This document shows positions 21,934 to 31,494 of a stretch of DNA of 64,000 nt, piece by piece. This stretch comes from Alcaligenes faecalis (GTDB taxonomy: Bacteria > Pseudomonadota > Gammaproteobacteria > Burkholderiales > Burkholderiaceae_B), in NCBI RefSeq assembly GCF_041521385.1, contig NZ_CP168006.1, positions 1,002,879-1,066,878 on the forward strand, written 5' to 3'. The position numbers and the translations under genes are program-made. The notes beneath the pieces are model-generated. The model was not told the DNA's origin. It ran no database searches and saw only the letters and a program-made list of their open reading frames with translations. Position 1 is the first letter of the stretch. Each line of letters opens with the position of its first letter.

Positions 21934-23058
21934 TCACCCCCTAACGCGCAAAGCTCGGGCATGAAGGTAAACCTTTTCGGTATCCTCCGCAAACTTGCTC
22001 ATGGCAAACTTCTCCAGCACACGACGCCGGGCATTGCCACCCAAGGTTTTCAGACAAAATTTGTCATTGAGCAGTTGTTGCAGATACGAGTGCAAAGCTT
22101 GCACATCTCCCACCGGCACAACCCAACCATCCACACCATCACGCACGTTCTCTGGCAAACCTCCCGCTGCCGAAACCAGAGTCGGCAAGCCAGCCGCCAT
22201 GGTTTCACAACTGGCGTAAGAGGCTGCTTCACGATAAGACAGCACAAAACCCACGTCGCTGGCAGCCAGCACTTGACGCACGTCAGAGATCAGACCTGGA
22301 AAGATGACGGATTGCCCCATGTTCAGCTCACGAACACGCGCTTTCATCGCCTCATTAGGCGGATCACCCGCTACCAGGATACGGATACGGCCACGCTGCT
22401 CAGCGGACAAGCGGCTCACAGCCTCCACCAGCAATAGCCAGCCTTTATTCAGATCGGTGCCGCCGATACTGCCAAAAACCAGCGCATTGTCGGGTAAATC
22501 TCCAAAAAACTGCTGGCGAGCCTGTGCTCGTTGGACAGGAGAAAAAGGCTGCAAATACGACACATCAATACCATTACGCACCACCGTAATCGGCGCGCGA
22601 GCATAGCCTGACTGCTGCAACTGAGCTTTCACGAATTCACAAACAGCAATGGCGGACTGGGTACCGAAACGGGCACGCAGGCTATGACCGAAACTGTTGA
22701 CTTCATTCGTATTATGTTTTGTCCAGACAATGGCCGGAGCTTCACGCAGCCCCAGGCAGGCCGCCATCAGGTGTCGGTGATCCGCACCACCATTGCAGTG
22801 AGCAATATCGAAACGATTGGCTTTCAAAAATTGGCGCAGACGCCAGATTTCTGGCACGGCCGTAAAGATACGGGATGTATACAAACCCGGCAGCACACGC
22901 ACATTGGGTATGCGGCAAGCCTCTTGATAGAGACGCCCCGTTGGCGGCACGGCCAGCGTGAATTCGCAGCGATTGGCCATCTCACGCAACAAACTCAGCA
23001 CGTAAGTGACGTGACCACCGCCATTGCCATGATGAATATCGGTAATAAGAACCTTCAC
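21934..23058 (-). CDS. Glycosyltransferase family 4 (last gene of the dnaE-linked cluster)
   Basis: This 374-residue GT-B enzyme has the N-terminal glycine-rich loop TDIHHGNGGGHVTYVL, the mid-protein linker VVRNGIDVSYL, and the C-terminal E-x7-E motif in REAASYASCETMAAGLP. I selected the GTG at 23058, which has GGAG a few bases upstream; an in-frame start at 23169 would add 37 residues with no family resemblance. It lies about 150 bases after the preceding cluster gene, the only real gap in the series. It likely adds a sugar to LPS core or another surface glycan; donor and acceptor are unknown. Confidence 0.85.
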   Translation of the reverse strand: MKVLITDIHHGNGGGHVTYVLSLLREMANRCEFTLAVPPTGRLYQEACRIPNVRVLPGLYTSRIFTAVPEIWRLRQFLKANRFDIAHCNGGADHRHLMAACLGLREAPAIVWTKHNTNEVNSFGHSLRARFGTQSAIAVCEFVKAQLQQSGYARAPITVVRNGIDVSYLQPFSPVQRAQARQQFFGDLPDNALVFGSIGGTDLNKGWLLLVEAVSRLSAEQRGRIRILVAGDPPNEAMKARVRELNMGQSVIFPGLISDVRQVLAASDVGFVLSYREAASYASCETMAAGLPTLVSAAGGLPENVRDGVDGWVVPVGDVQALHSYLQQLLNDKFCLKTLGGNARRRVLEKFAMSKFAEDTEKVYLHARALRVRG

Positions 23059-23209
23059 TAATCGCTCCGCCCGCAACGTGCTTAATTGACTACAAAAAGC
23101 ACCACGAAGATGCGTACACGAAACGAAGTGTATCTGCTCTAGCCCTGGCTGAACAATAACTGAACGCATTTTGATAGGTTCAGGCGCAACCTAAATACAA
23201 CAAGCGGTC

Positions 23210-24388
23210 TTAACGACGCCTCAAAACCTCGGCATACAGATCCTGGTACTGAGAGGCAACTGCAGACCAACTGAACTGGGCCAGCAATTCCCGAGAGTTC
23301 TCGACCAGATTACGGGCCATCACCGGATCCTTGCTGATTTTCTCAATCGCTTGGGCCAGTTCCTGAGTATCTTCGGGATGACTGAGCAGCAAGGCGTGAT
23401 AGCCGCCCTGGACGTATTGTGCGAAGCCGCACCACGGAGCCGGGCTCAGGATGACCGGCAAGCCATAGGACATGGCTTCCAGCGGTGCCATGCCAAAGCT
23501 GTCATTCAAGGTAGGATGCACGTAAATATCGGCAGCGCGATAAAAAGGTTCAACATTAGAGGTTTCACCCTGCAGGATAACGCGATCCTGCCTATTCAGC
23601 GTCTGAAGCTGCTGGCGTATCTGGTCACGCAGCCCCGGCTTTCCACCCACCACCAGCAGTCGATAATGGGGGGGCAGTTTCGCCAAGGCTTCCAACACCG
23701 TATTCAAGCCTTTACGCAGCGGATTGCGAGCCACCAACAGGCAGACGACCTGATCGTTCGTAAAACCCAAAGACTCGCGAACCTTGTTGCGCTCTTCACC
23801 TTGCGGGTCAGCTTGTGGCAAGGCGACCCCAGGCGCTATGACGGGATAGTCGTGTACGCTGCCATAAGCTTGCTGCAATTGTTCGGCAATCAGGCCCGAA
23901 ACGGCGACCACTGCATGAGGACCTGGGCGCAAACGGCGTTTTTCCAGGCCCAGATACCCCCAGACCCTGGGGCTGAAGTAGGAGCCCAGTTTTTTCAACA
24001 AAGGCAAAGGCCGCACGCGCCAGTTAAACCGCACGGGGGTGACATGCACTACTTCCACGTCCCCGCACCAGCCGTTCATATGCGAGTGCACAAGATCAAA
24101 ACCTTGCGCCGTGGCCTTGGCGGCCTGACGGGCAAACAGGATGCCGCGTATCCAGCCAGGCCAGTGCGACCAATGACGAATAGGCACGTAGGCCAGCTTC
24201 AAGTCGCAGCGGCTGTCATATTCGCGCGCAAACACGGTGACTTCGTGCTTTTCGGCCAGCTCGCGCATCAGCTCCACCCCGTAAGCCTCGGCACCGCCAA
24301 AGCGGTTACCGAAACGGTCGACCACAAAAGCGATGCGCAGGCGCTCGGGAATCGCAGCGGGCGTGTCGCGGGCTTGATCTGAGTTCAT
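23210..24388 (-). CDS. Glycosyltransferase family 4
   Basis: This 392-residue GT-B protein has the N-terminal DRFGNRFGGAEAYGVEL loop, donor-site residues in LLVARNPLRKGLNTVLEAL, and NDSFGMAPLEAMSYGLPVI as the E-rich C-terminal motif. It resembles WaaG/RfaG-type LPS glucosyltransferases. The ATG at 24388 overlaps the stop of the preceding deacetylase gene by 4 bases. The longer frame from 24433 is rejected because it would run deeper into that gene. Confidence 0.85.
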   Translation of the reverse strand: MNSDQARDTPAAIPERLRIAFVVDRFGNRFGGAEAYGVELMRELAEKHEVTVFAREYDSRCDLKLAYVPIRHWSHWPGWIRGILFARQAAKATAQGFDLVHSHMNGWCGDVEVVHVTPVRFNWRVRPLPLLKKLGSYFSPRVWGYLGLEKRRLRPGPHAVVAVSGLIAEQLQQAYGSVHDYPVIAPGVALPQADPQGEERNKVRESLGFTNDQVVCLLVARNPLRKGLNTVLEALAKLPPHYRLLVVGGKPGLRDQIRQQLQTLNRQDRVILQGETSNVEPFYRAADIYVHPTLNDSFGMAPLEAMSYGLPVILSPAPWCGFAQYVQGGYHALLLSHPEDTQELAQAIEKISKDPVMARNLVENSRELLAQFSWSAVASQYQDLYAEVLRRR

Positions 24389-25125
24389 GAGCGGGAAACC
24401 GTACGACGCTTGTCTTCCAGGCGTGTCACGCACTTTTGTACAAAACGCAAAATATGGGTGGAGCGCGAAACCGTAACGCGGGGCAGGTCAAACAAATCAT
24501 CATCCGAACGGACCAGACCGCGATTGGTCGTGGTGGCATTCAGATAACCAGCCTGACGCACCTGATCACGAATAGCCTGATTCTGATCGCCATAGGGATA
24601 GCAAAAGGCGCTGACTTCCACTTGCAGCACTTCTTGCAGCTCTGTTTTGGATTGTACGATCTGATAATGGGCAATTTCCGAGGACACATCGGTCAGATGC
24701 ACATGGTCCAGGGTATGCGAACCGGCCTCATGACCTGCATTGACCCAGGCGCGCAACTCGGGCAAGGACATCAACCCAGAGTGCGGCACGCCTTTGGGTT
24801 GATCCCAGAAATTGGAGCCGTCCAAATGCCGGGCAACGATGTAATTGGTGGCGGTAAAGCCCAATTCGTCCAGCACCGGCATCGCGTTCTGAAACACGTT
24901 ACGGTAGCCGTCATCAAAACTGATTCCCACGACCTTGCCCTGCTTTTCGCCACGCAGGTACGGCATCAATTGCGCCATGGACAAACCTTGATAGCCCAGG
25001 CGTTTTAGCCATGTCATCTGGCGCCGAAAGTCAGTAGGGTGCACAGTCAAGCCACGATACGGCGAACCTTTGGGAGCAGGCACCCCGACCTGGTGGTACA
25101 TAAGAATCGGAATCATAGGCGGCAT
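24385..25125 (-). CDS. Polysaccharide deacetylase (NodB fold)
   Basis: The 246-residue protein starts IPILMYHQVG, the usual opening of CE4-type deacetylases. The catalytic pair D71-D72 is in ISFDDGYRN, the metal-binding H-x3-H is H137/H141 in SHTLDHVHL, and FCYPYGD follows. There is no signal peptide, so it would act on a cytoplasmic lipid-linked or nucleotide-linked acetamido sugar. It starts 9 bases after the preceding glycosyltransferase stop, without a clear ribosome site, and overlaps the next gene by 4 bases. Confidence 0.88.
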   Translation of the reverse strand: MPPMIPILMYHQVGVPAPKGSPYRGLTVHPTDFRRQMTWLKRLGYQGLSMAQLMPYLRGEKQGKVVGISFDDGYRNVFQNAMPVLDELGFTATNYIVARHLDGSNFWDQPKGVPHSGLMSLPELRAWVNAGHEAGSHTLDHVHLTDVSSEIAHYQIVQSKTELQEVLQVEVSAFCYPYGDQNQAIRDQVRQAGYLNATTTNRGLVRSDDDLFDLPRVTVSRSTHILRFVQKCVTRLEDKRRTVSRS

Positions 25126-25134
25126 TATAAGGGG

Positions 25135-25941
25135 CTAATCAGACTTCTGACGGGTGTAGTACCACAGCTTACTATATCGAAACAGGCTGCCCGAAGCGGC
25201 CATGCACGCCAGAATGAAACCTTGCGGGCCGTCCAAAAAACCGCGCCGAACAATATAGTGGCGCACAAAGGTCCAACTGGCATGACCCGCAATACCGGGC
25301 AGGCTGGTGGTCTTGCCCTTGGCCTGCATTTGACGCGCTGCATCCGACGAGTAACGGTTGATCTTGTCGATAAAGACCTCCAGGCTGGCGTAGGGGTAAT
25401 GCAGAAAATGCCCATCCAGAATCAGGACGGGATGGTCGGTCTGTACACGTTCATGGACTTTGGCGTCATTAAAGCGGGCGGTACCGCGTTTGAACAGACG
25501 CAGAACCCGGTCTGGCCACCAGCCACTATGACGCATCCAGCGGCCAGCAAATTCGGACAGGCGGGCAATCCGATAAGCCGTACCACGCGGCTGGGCCATT
25601 TCCTGCTGAATCCGCTGCGCCAGCTCGGGCGTGACGCGCTCATCTGCATCAATGGACAGCACCCATTCACCCGTGGCCTGATCCAGCGCCCGATTTTTTT
25701 GCGGCCCAAAGCCGGGCCAGTCCGGCGTGATCGTCACGTTCGCCCCCATGGAACGAGCGATTTCCACTGTCTCATCCGTACTACCGGAGTCCACCACAAT
25801 GATCTCGTCTGCAAAGGCCACCGACTCCAGGCAGGCACGAATATGCGCCTGTTCATTTTTCGTAATCAGGATAACGGACAGCCGCTTGCCGGAACGCAAC
25901 ACGGCGCTTTGCTCTACTTCTGTCGTTGACGACGACGCCAT
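25135..25941 (-). CDS. Glycosyltransferase family 2 (WaaE/KdtX-like)
   Basis: This 268-residue GT-A enzyme has VILITKNEQAHIRACLESV and IIVVDSGSTDETVEIA in the nucleotide fold, the GFGPQKNRALDQATGEWVL segment and the metal site SIDADERV. This combination is typical of LPS core beta-1,4-glucosyltransferases of the WaaE/KdtX group. The ATG at 25941 has AGGTGG just upstream and is preferred over the GTG at 25950. The start region overlaps the end of the preceding deacetylase by 28 bases. Confidence 0.85.
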   Translation of the reverse strand: MASSSTTEVEQSAVLRSGKRLSVILITKNEQAHIRACLESVAFADEIIVVDSGSTDETVEIARSMGANVTITPDWPGFGPQKNRALDQATGEWVLSIDADERVTPELAQRIQQEMAQPRGTAYRIARLSEFAGRWMRHSGWWPDRVLRLFKRGTARFNDAKVHERVQTDHPVLILDGHFLHYPYASLEVFIDKINRYSSDAARQMQAKGKTTSLPGIAGHASWTFVRHYIVRRGFLDGPQGFILACMAASGSLFRYSKLWYYTRQKSD

Positions 25942-26756
25942 GCTTTCCACCTGTTGAAAATCGGACCAATCACGGGATGTACCGCGACATTCAGCCTGCG
26001 CCCAACCGACACGCCTGTCGTGTCCCGCACGGCGAAACGATAAATATGCAAAGGATCGCTGCCAGGCTGGTTGGAGCCAAAGGCACGCGTCGTGTACAGA
26101 TAGCGGAAACCTGCCTGCTGGGCGACCTGTACGTAATCCGGATCAAAATAGCCTTGTGGCCAACAGAGCTGATCGGAGACCCTGCCCATATTGGCCTTCA
26201 AGGTCTTGCGCGACTGCTCCAGCTCCCAACGCATCTTGTCGTTCTTTTGATCACGTTGTTCACTTAAGTCCCAGCGAGTATGCGTATGAGTATGGCTGTG
26301 GAACTCAAACACACCATCGGCCTGCATGGCGTGGATTTCACTCCAGCGCAAGATAACCTCATCGCTACGGTCTTGCTCGATGCGCGCTTCACATTCACGA
26401 TGATCCGGACACTCCGGCACGTCCTGACCCTGGCCCAGATAAGGGCGCACAGGCCCCTCATTGATCCAGCTTGTCACCAGAAAAATCACGGCATTGAAGC
26501 CATACTTTTTCAGCAAGGGATAGGCGTAGACCCAGTTATCCAAATAACCATCGTCAAAGGTGATCAGCACCGATTTGGGTGGTACGCCCTGCCCTTGCAG
26601 ATGGCCAACAAACTGCTCGGTTGTCAGGCTGGTCCAGCCGTTTTTCTTCAACCATTGCAAATGTTGCTCGAAATGCTCGGGACTGGCATTGATCATGCCC
26701 CCTTCCGGAGTGACATGGTGATACATCATGACGGGCACAGTACTTGCCACTTTCAT
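25914..26756 (-). CDS. Polysaccharide deacetylase (NodB fold), second copy
   Basis: This 280-residue protein opens VPVMMYHHVTP, has catalytic D68-D69 in ITFDDGYLDN and the metal-site H155/H159 in a run of alternating His and Thr (HSHTHTHT). An insertion with CPDHREC separates the two motifs. It differs clearly from the 24385 deacetylase, so it is not a recent duplicate. There is no signal peptide. Its ATG overlaps the previous gene's stop by 4 bases. Confidence 0.86.
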   Translation of the reverse strand: MKVASTVPVMMYHHVTPEGGMINASPEHFEQHLQWLKKNGWTSLTTEQFVGHLQGQGVPPKSVLITFDDGYLDNWVYAYPLLKKYGFNAVIFLVTSWINEGPVRPYLGQGQDVPECPDHRECEARIEQDRSDEVILRWSEIHAMQADGVFEFHSHTHTHTRWDLSEQRDQKNDKMRWELEQSRKTLKANMGRVSDQLCWPQGYFDPDYVQVAQQAGFRYLYTTRAFGSNQPGSDPLHIYRFAVRDTTGVSVGRRLNVAVHPVIGPIFNRWKAWRRRQRQK

Positions 26757-27859
26757 CCCTGAAGCTCCTTTAACCAAGCATAATAAGCGCCTTCCAGCCG
26801 GTCGCCCATCGCAACGGGGGTAAAACGCTCGTCGCTACGACAAAACAGGCGGCCCGCCGCTCCCATTTCCTGACGCAGCTCTGTGCTTTCGATCATTTTT
26901 TCCAATGCGGCACGCCACTGCTCCGGGTCGTGCAAATCCACCAAAAAACCGCTGCGGCCTTCTTGCATCATCTCCGGGACCCCGCCAACGCGGCTGCCCA
27001 GTACAGGAATACCGGCACTTCCGGCCTCTACAAATACGGTGCCCGAGGCTTCCATATGGGTCGCCAGAGCAAATACATCCAGATTGGGCAAAATCGAAGG
27101 CACATCAGAACGAGCGCCCAGCAAATGAATCCGTTCCTGCAGTCCCAGCTCCGCGATCAAGGCCTGCAATTGCTCATAGCCCGGCGAGCCGCCCCCCACC
27201 AGCACCAGATGCAACTGAGAATAGCGATCAAACAAAGGCTGCATGGCAGCGATCAATTCATGATGACCTTTTTCGCGCCGCAGTACGGCAACGCAGCCTA
27301 CCAGCACGCTATCCGACGCCAAGCCTAGTTCAGCGCGCAAATCCAGGACGGGAGCCGAATCGATCACACCAGGATCAACACAGGGATAGACCACCTGGAC
27401 ATGCTCAGGCTTCACACCGCGCTCGATCAAGTGATCACGCACATAATCGCTGGGCGTGATTACCCGCTTGGGCACGATGGTGTAAGACATCAAGGAACCC
27501 ACTTTCTTGGCCAGATGGCGCGTGCGCACAATCAAAGGCGTTCCCGCCAAACGCCCGGCCACACCCGCCAGCATGGTATCGCGACGACTATGGCTGTTTA
27601 GCACATCAAACTGGCCTTGACGCAGCACCCGGCGCAATTGGCGCACACCGCGCATGTAATTGGCCGGGCCATCCATCAACAAGGTATGAACAACGAAGCC
27701 CTCGTCGCGCAGGCGCTCGGTCAACTGGGCATGGGGTTGGCAGGCGGCCTCCACCTGATGCCCGCGTTCCCGCAAGATTCGCATGGCGCGCAGGATGTAA
27801 TTTTCCTGACCGCCAAAACTGGTGGCGGCTTCCGAGTGCAAAATGCGCAAGGACCTCAT
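26753..27859 (-). CDS. Glycosyltransferase family 4, coupled to dnaE
   Basis: This 368-residue GT-B enzyme begins LRILHSEAATSFGGQENYIL, has VVYPCVDPGVI in the linker and the E-x7-E motif in MEASGTVFVEAGSAGIPV. The ATG at 27859 overlaps the dnaE stop by 4 bases. The open frame extends to 27964, but those 35 residues are just dnaE sequence in another frame. It is the first of six surface-glycan genes that depend on transcription through dnaE or on an internal promoter within it. Confidence 0.87.
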   Translation of the reverse strand: MRSLRILHSEAATSFGGQENYILRAMRILRERGHQVEAACQPHAQLTERLRDEGFVVHTLLMDGPANYMRGVRQLRRVLRQGQFDVLNSHSRRDTMLAGVAGRLAGTPLIVRTRHLAKKVGSLMSYTIVPKRVITPSDYVRDHLIERGVKPEHVQVVYPCVDPGVIDSAPVLDLRAELGLASDSVLVGCVAVLRREKGHHELIAAMQPLFDRYSQLHLVLVGGGSPGYEQLQALIAELGLQERIHLLGARSDVPSILPNLDVFALATHMEASGTVFVEAGSAGIPVLGSRVGGVPEMMQEGRSGFLVDLHDPEQWRAALEKMIESTELRQEMGAAGRLFCRSDERFTPVAMGDRLEGAYYAWLKELQG

Positions 27860-30800
27860 CGGTAGCTGATCTCCACCTCGTGCGTGGCATCCCAGCTTTC
27901 CAACTGTTCCAGCAAGGAATCGGCCAGACGAACACGCCATTGCGGGCCCAGTTGCACCACGCATTCGTAATCGGGACGCTGCAGTTGTACCTCGACCGGC
28001 ACTCCGCCCTGCTCCTGAGCACGATGTGGCGCCAGCAAAGTTTGCAGACGCTGCGCGTCAGCATTATTGTTCAGGGCGATGCTCAGACAACTGGCACGGG
28101 CTTCACGGGCCAACTGCAAGTCGAAAATAGCATCGGCATTGATACGCAAGCCGCCGGTGTAATCGTCGTTACTGACCTTGCCCTGAATAATGATCAGTTG
28201 GTCTTCTTTCAAACGCTGGCGATGCTCCTCAAAAAGCTCATTGAAGATCGCCACCTCCAACTGCGCCGAGCCGTCATCCAGCATGGCATACAGCATCTTG
28301 CCGCGACGGGTCATGCGTACCCGCACCGCTGACAGCACGCCAGCAAACCACTGGGGGCTGCGCGAGGCTTCCAGACGTGCCAAGGGAGTCGGTGCGAAAC
28401 GGCGAACTTCATCACGCCAGGCATCAAACAAGTGGCCGCTGAAGTAAAAACCCAGTGCCGTCTTTTCCTGACGCAAGCGATCCTGCAGGCTCCAAGGGGC
28501 AACTTTGGCCACTTCGCCTTCCACAATATCGTTGGAGTCATCATCAAACAGCGAGGATTGATTCGCGCTACGCTCAGCCTGCTCGGCGGCTTCGGTAGCC
28601 GCCCCGATACTGGCCAGCAAGGCAGCGCGGTTTTCATCAATCGTGTCAAAAGCACCGGCACGCACCAAGGCTTCAATCGTGCGCTTGTTGACTTGATGAC
28701 GGTCCACACGACGGCAGAAGTCGAACAGGCTGGTGAAAGGACCACCTTGCTTGCGCGCATCCACAATGGCTTCAACAGCAGCCTGGCCGGTGCCTTTCAC
28801 GGCGCCCAGGCCGTAACGCATGGTGCGCGGCGGCAAACCTTTTTCTGTATGGCTGTCCTTGACCGGCTCAAAGCGATAGTTGGACGCATTGATATCTGGC
28901 GGCAAGACTTCCACGCCATTGGCCAGCGCGTCTTTCCAGAAGATCTGAACCTTGTCGGTATCGTCCATATCGGACAGCAAGGTCGCGGCCAGGAACTCGG
29001 CCGGATGGTGGGCTTTCAACCAGGCCGTGTGATAGGCGATCAGGGCATAAGCGGCAGAGTGACTCTTGTTAAAGCCATAGCCCGCAAACTTTTCCATCAG
29101 GTCAAACAGTTTCACCGCCAGTTCAGGATCGTGGCCTTTCTTGACTGCCCCTTCCTCAAACAGAACCCGGTGCTTGGCCATTTCCTCGGGTTTTTTCTTA
29201 CCCATGGCACGACGCAGCAAATCGGCACCACCGAGTGAGTAGCCACCGATAATCTGCGAGATCAGCATCACCTGTTCCTGGTAGACGATCACCCCGTAGG
29301 TACTGCTCAGCGTGCTTTCCAAATCCGGGTGAAAGTAATCGACCTCGGCTCGACCGTGTTTACGGTTCACGAAGTCCACCACCATGCCCGACTCCAGTGG
29401 CCCCGGACGATACAGGGCCAGCATGGCGATAATGTCTTCAAAGGTAGAGGGCCGCAGGCTGCGCAACAGCTCCTTCATCCCACGCGATTCCAGTTGGAAC
29501 ACAGCGGTAGTATTGCCTTCGCACAGCAGCTTGTAGGAGGCGTCGTCATCCAATGGCAAGGCCATGATGTCGAACTCGCGCTTGTCCGCATTGAACTGGC
29601 GCACATAGCGCACGGCCCAGTCCAGAATGGTCAGATTACGCAGGCCCAGAAAGTCAAACTTGACCAGACCGGCGGCCTCTACGTCGTCCTTGTCATACTG
29701 GGACACGGCATTGGCATCGGGACCGGATTGCGCATACAGCGGGCAGAAATCAATTAACTGCCCAGGCGCAATCAGCACGCCCCCGGCATGCATGCCCACG
29801 CTACGGGTCAGACCTTCCAGGGGGCGGGCCAGATCGATCAGGGCTTTGACTTCCTCGTCGTTCTCGTAACGCTCGCGGAAAGCGGGCTCATCAGCCAGCG
29901 CACGTTCCAGCGTCCAGGGATCGGCGGGGTTAAAGGGTATCAGTTTGGACAAGCCATCGCACAGGCTGTAGGGCAACTCCAGCACGCGGCCTACGTCGCG
30001 CACCACCGCTTTTGCGCCCAGAGTACCGAATGTGGCGATCTGGCTGACGGCCTGACGGCCATACTTCTGTTTCACGTAATCAATAACGCGTTCGCGGTTG
30101 TCCTGACAAAAGTCCACGTCAAAGTCAGGCATGGAAACCCGCTCGGGGTTCAGGAAACGCTCGAACAGCAAGTCATAGCGCAAGGGGTCCAGGTCGGTAA
30201 TCCCCATGCTGTAGGCCACCAAAGAGCCCGCGCCCGAACCCCGGCCCGGTCCGACTGGCACACCATTGTGCTTGCCCCAGTTAATAAAGTCCGCCACGAT
30301 CAGAAAGTAACCGGGGAACCCCATGGAAATAATGGTGTTGCACTCCCACATCAAGCGTTCTTCGTAGGTCGGGCGTTGCTTCTCGCGCTCCTGGGGGTCG
30401 GCATACAACTGCTTCAAGCGGATTTCCAGACCGTCTTTGGCCTGCTGAATCAGGAAGTCGCCCAGCGACATACCCTCGGGCGTGGGAAAATCGGGCAGAT
30501 AGGGTTTGCCCAGTTCCAGCTCCAGGTTGCAACGCTTGGCAATTTCCAAGGTGTTTTCCAGCGCAACAGGAACGTCCGCAAAACGCTGCTGCATTTCATC
30601 CGAGCTCAGAAAATACTGCTCTGGCGTGAACCGCTTCACACGTTTAGGGTTGGCCAGTTGCTCGCCTTCGGCAATACACACCCGCACCTCGTGCGCGCGG
30701 AAATCGTCCCGTGCAATAAATTGAATCGGATGCGTCGCCACCACCGGCAGATTCAGCTCTGCGGCCAAACGCATGGCAGCCTGGACATACAGCTCGTCGC

Positions 30801-31332
30801 CGTCCGCACCGCTGCGCTGCAACTCAATATAGAAAGCACCGGGGAACAAGTCCTCCCAATGACGAGCACAATCACGGGCCAGGTCCAGATTGCCATCGGC
30901 CAAGGCATGACCAATATCCCCCATCCGTCCACCGGACAAGGCAATCAAACCACGGCACTCTTTCAACCAGGCGCGCTGCACTTCTGCCCGCCCCTTGTAC
31001 TGATTGCCCAGCCAGGCACGGGTCAAGATGTCGCACAGGCTCAGGTAACCGGCCTCGTTTTGCACCAGCAACAACAAGCGTGACGGCTTTTCGCGGTCTT
31101 CCTCGTTCTGCAGCCAAATATCACAACCCATGATGGCTTTCAGCCCGGCCTTACGTGCCGAGGTATAGAACTTGATCTGCCCAAACAAGTTGCACAAATC
31201 CGTCAAGGCCAGTGCAGGCTGCCCATAGGCCTGCGCTTTTTTGATCATTTCGGGAATACGGGCGATGCCGTCCACCACGGAGAACTCCGAGTGGGATCGC
31301 AAATGGACAAAGGAAGGGTTGGTTTCGCTCAT
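27856..31332 (-). CDS. dnaE: DNA polymerase III alpha subunit
   Basis: The replicative polymerase catalytic subunit, 1158 residues, matches the DnaE1 family length. The N-terminal PHP domain begins FVHLRSHSEFSVVDG. The palm carries the catalytic acids in PDFDVDFCQD at about 400. The VFQLESRGM motif and the Gly-rich GRGSGAGSLVAY segment are present. A helix-hairpin-helix and OB-fold region follow (VSAVRVRMTRRGKMLYAMLDDG). It is the first gene of a run of seven on the minus strand, joined to a glycosyltransferase by ATGA. Confidence 0.97.
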   Translation of the reverse strand: MSETNPSFVHLRSHSEFSVVDGIARIPEMIKKAQAYGQPALALTDLCNLFGQIKFYTSARKAGLKAIMGCDIWLQNEEDREKPSRLLLLVQNEAGYLSLCDILTRAWLGNQYKGRAEVQRAWLKECRGLIALSGGRMGDIGHALADGNLDLARDCARHWEDLFPGAFYIELQRSGADGDELYVQAAMRLAAELNLPVVATHPIQFIARDDFRAHEVRVCIAEGEQLANPKRVKRFTPEQYFLSSDEMQQRFADVPVALENTLEIAKRCNLELELGKPYLPDFPTPEGMSLGDFLIQQAKDGLEIRLKQLYADPQEREKQRPTYEERLMWECNTIISMGFPGYFLIVADFINWGKHNGVPVGPGRGSGAGSLVAYSMGITDLDPLRYDLLFERFLNPERVSMPDFDVDFCQDNRERVIDYVKQKYGRQAVSQIATFGTLGAKAVVRDVGRVLELPYSLCDGLSKLIPFNPADPWTLERALADEPAFRERYENDEEVKALIDLARPLEGLTRSVGMHAGGVLIAPGQLIDFCPLYAQSGPDANAVSQYDKDDVEAAGLVKFDFLGLRNLTILDWAVRYVRQFNADKREFDIMALPLDDDASYKLLCEGNTTAVFQLESRGMKELLRSLRPSTFEDIIAMLALYRPGPLESGMVVDFVNRKHGRAEVDYFHPDLESTLSSTYGVIVYQEQVMLISQIIGGYSLGGADLLRRAMGKKKPEEMAKHRVLFEEGAVKKGHDPELAVKLFDLMEKFAGYGFNKSHSAAYALIAYHTAWLKAHHPAEFLAATLLSDMDDTDKVQIFWKDALANGVEVLPPDINASNYRFEPVKDSHTEKGLPPRTMRYGLGAVKGTGQAAVEAIVDARKQGGPFTSLFDFCRRVDRHQVNKRTIEALVRAGAFDTIDENRAALLASIGAATEAAEQAERSANQSSLFDDDSNDIVEGEVAKVAPWSLQDRLRQEKTALGFYFSGHLFDAWRDEVRRFAPTPLARLEASRSPQWFAGVLSAVRVRMTRRGKMLYAMLDDGSAQLEVAIFNELFEEHRQRLKEDQLIIIQGKVSNDDYTGGLRINADAIFDLQLAREARASCLSIALNNNADAQRLQTLLAPHRAQEQGGVPVEVQLQRPDYECVVQLGPQWRVRLADSLLEQLESWDATHEVEISYR

Positions 31333-31494
31333 GATGGAATTGTACTGAAGCCTATGGACATTGTTGAGGCTGAAATGGCGCTACGGGTGAATACCTTGAA
31401 ACGTAGTGCAAGGCATGCAAATCCAAAGCGCATGATCTGCAACGACGCATCCAAATGCCTAATATCGCCATGCAGATCCCAAACAGATGAAACC

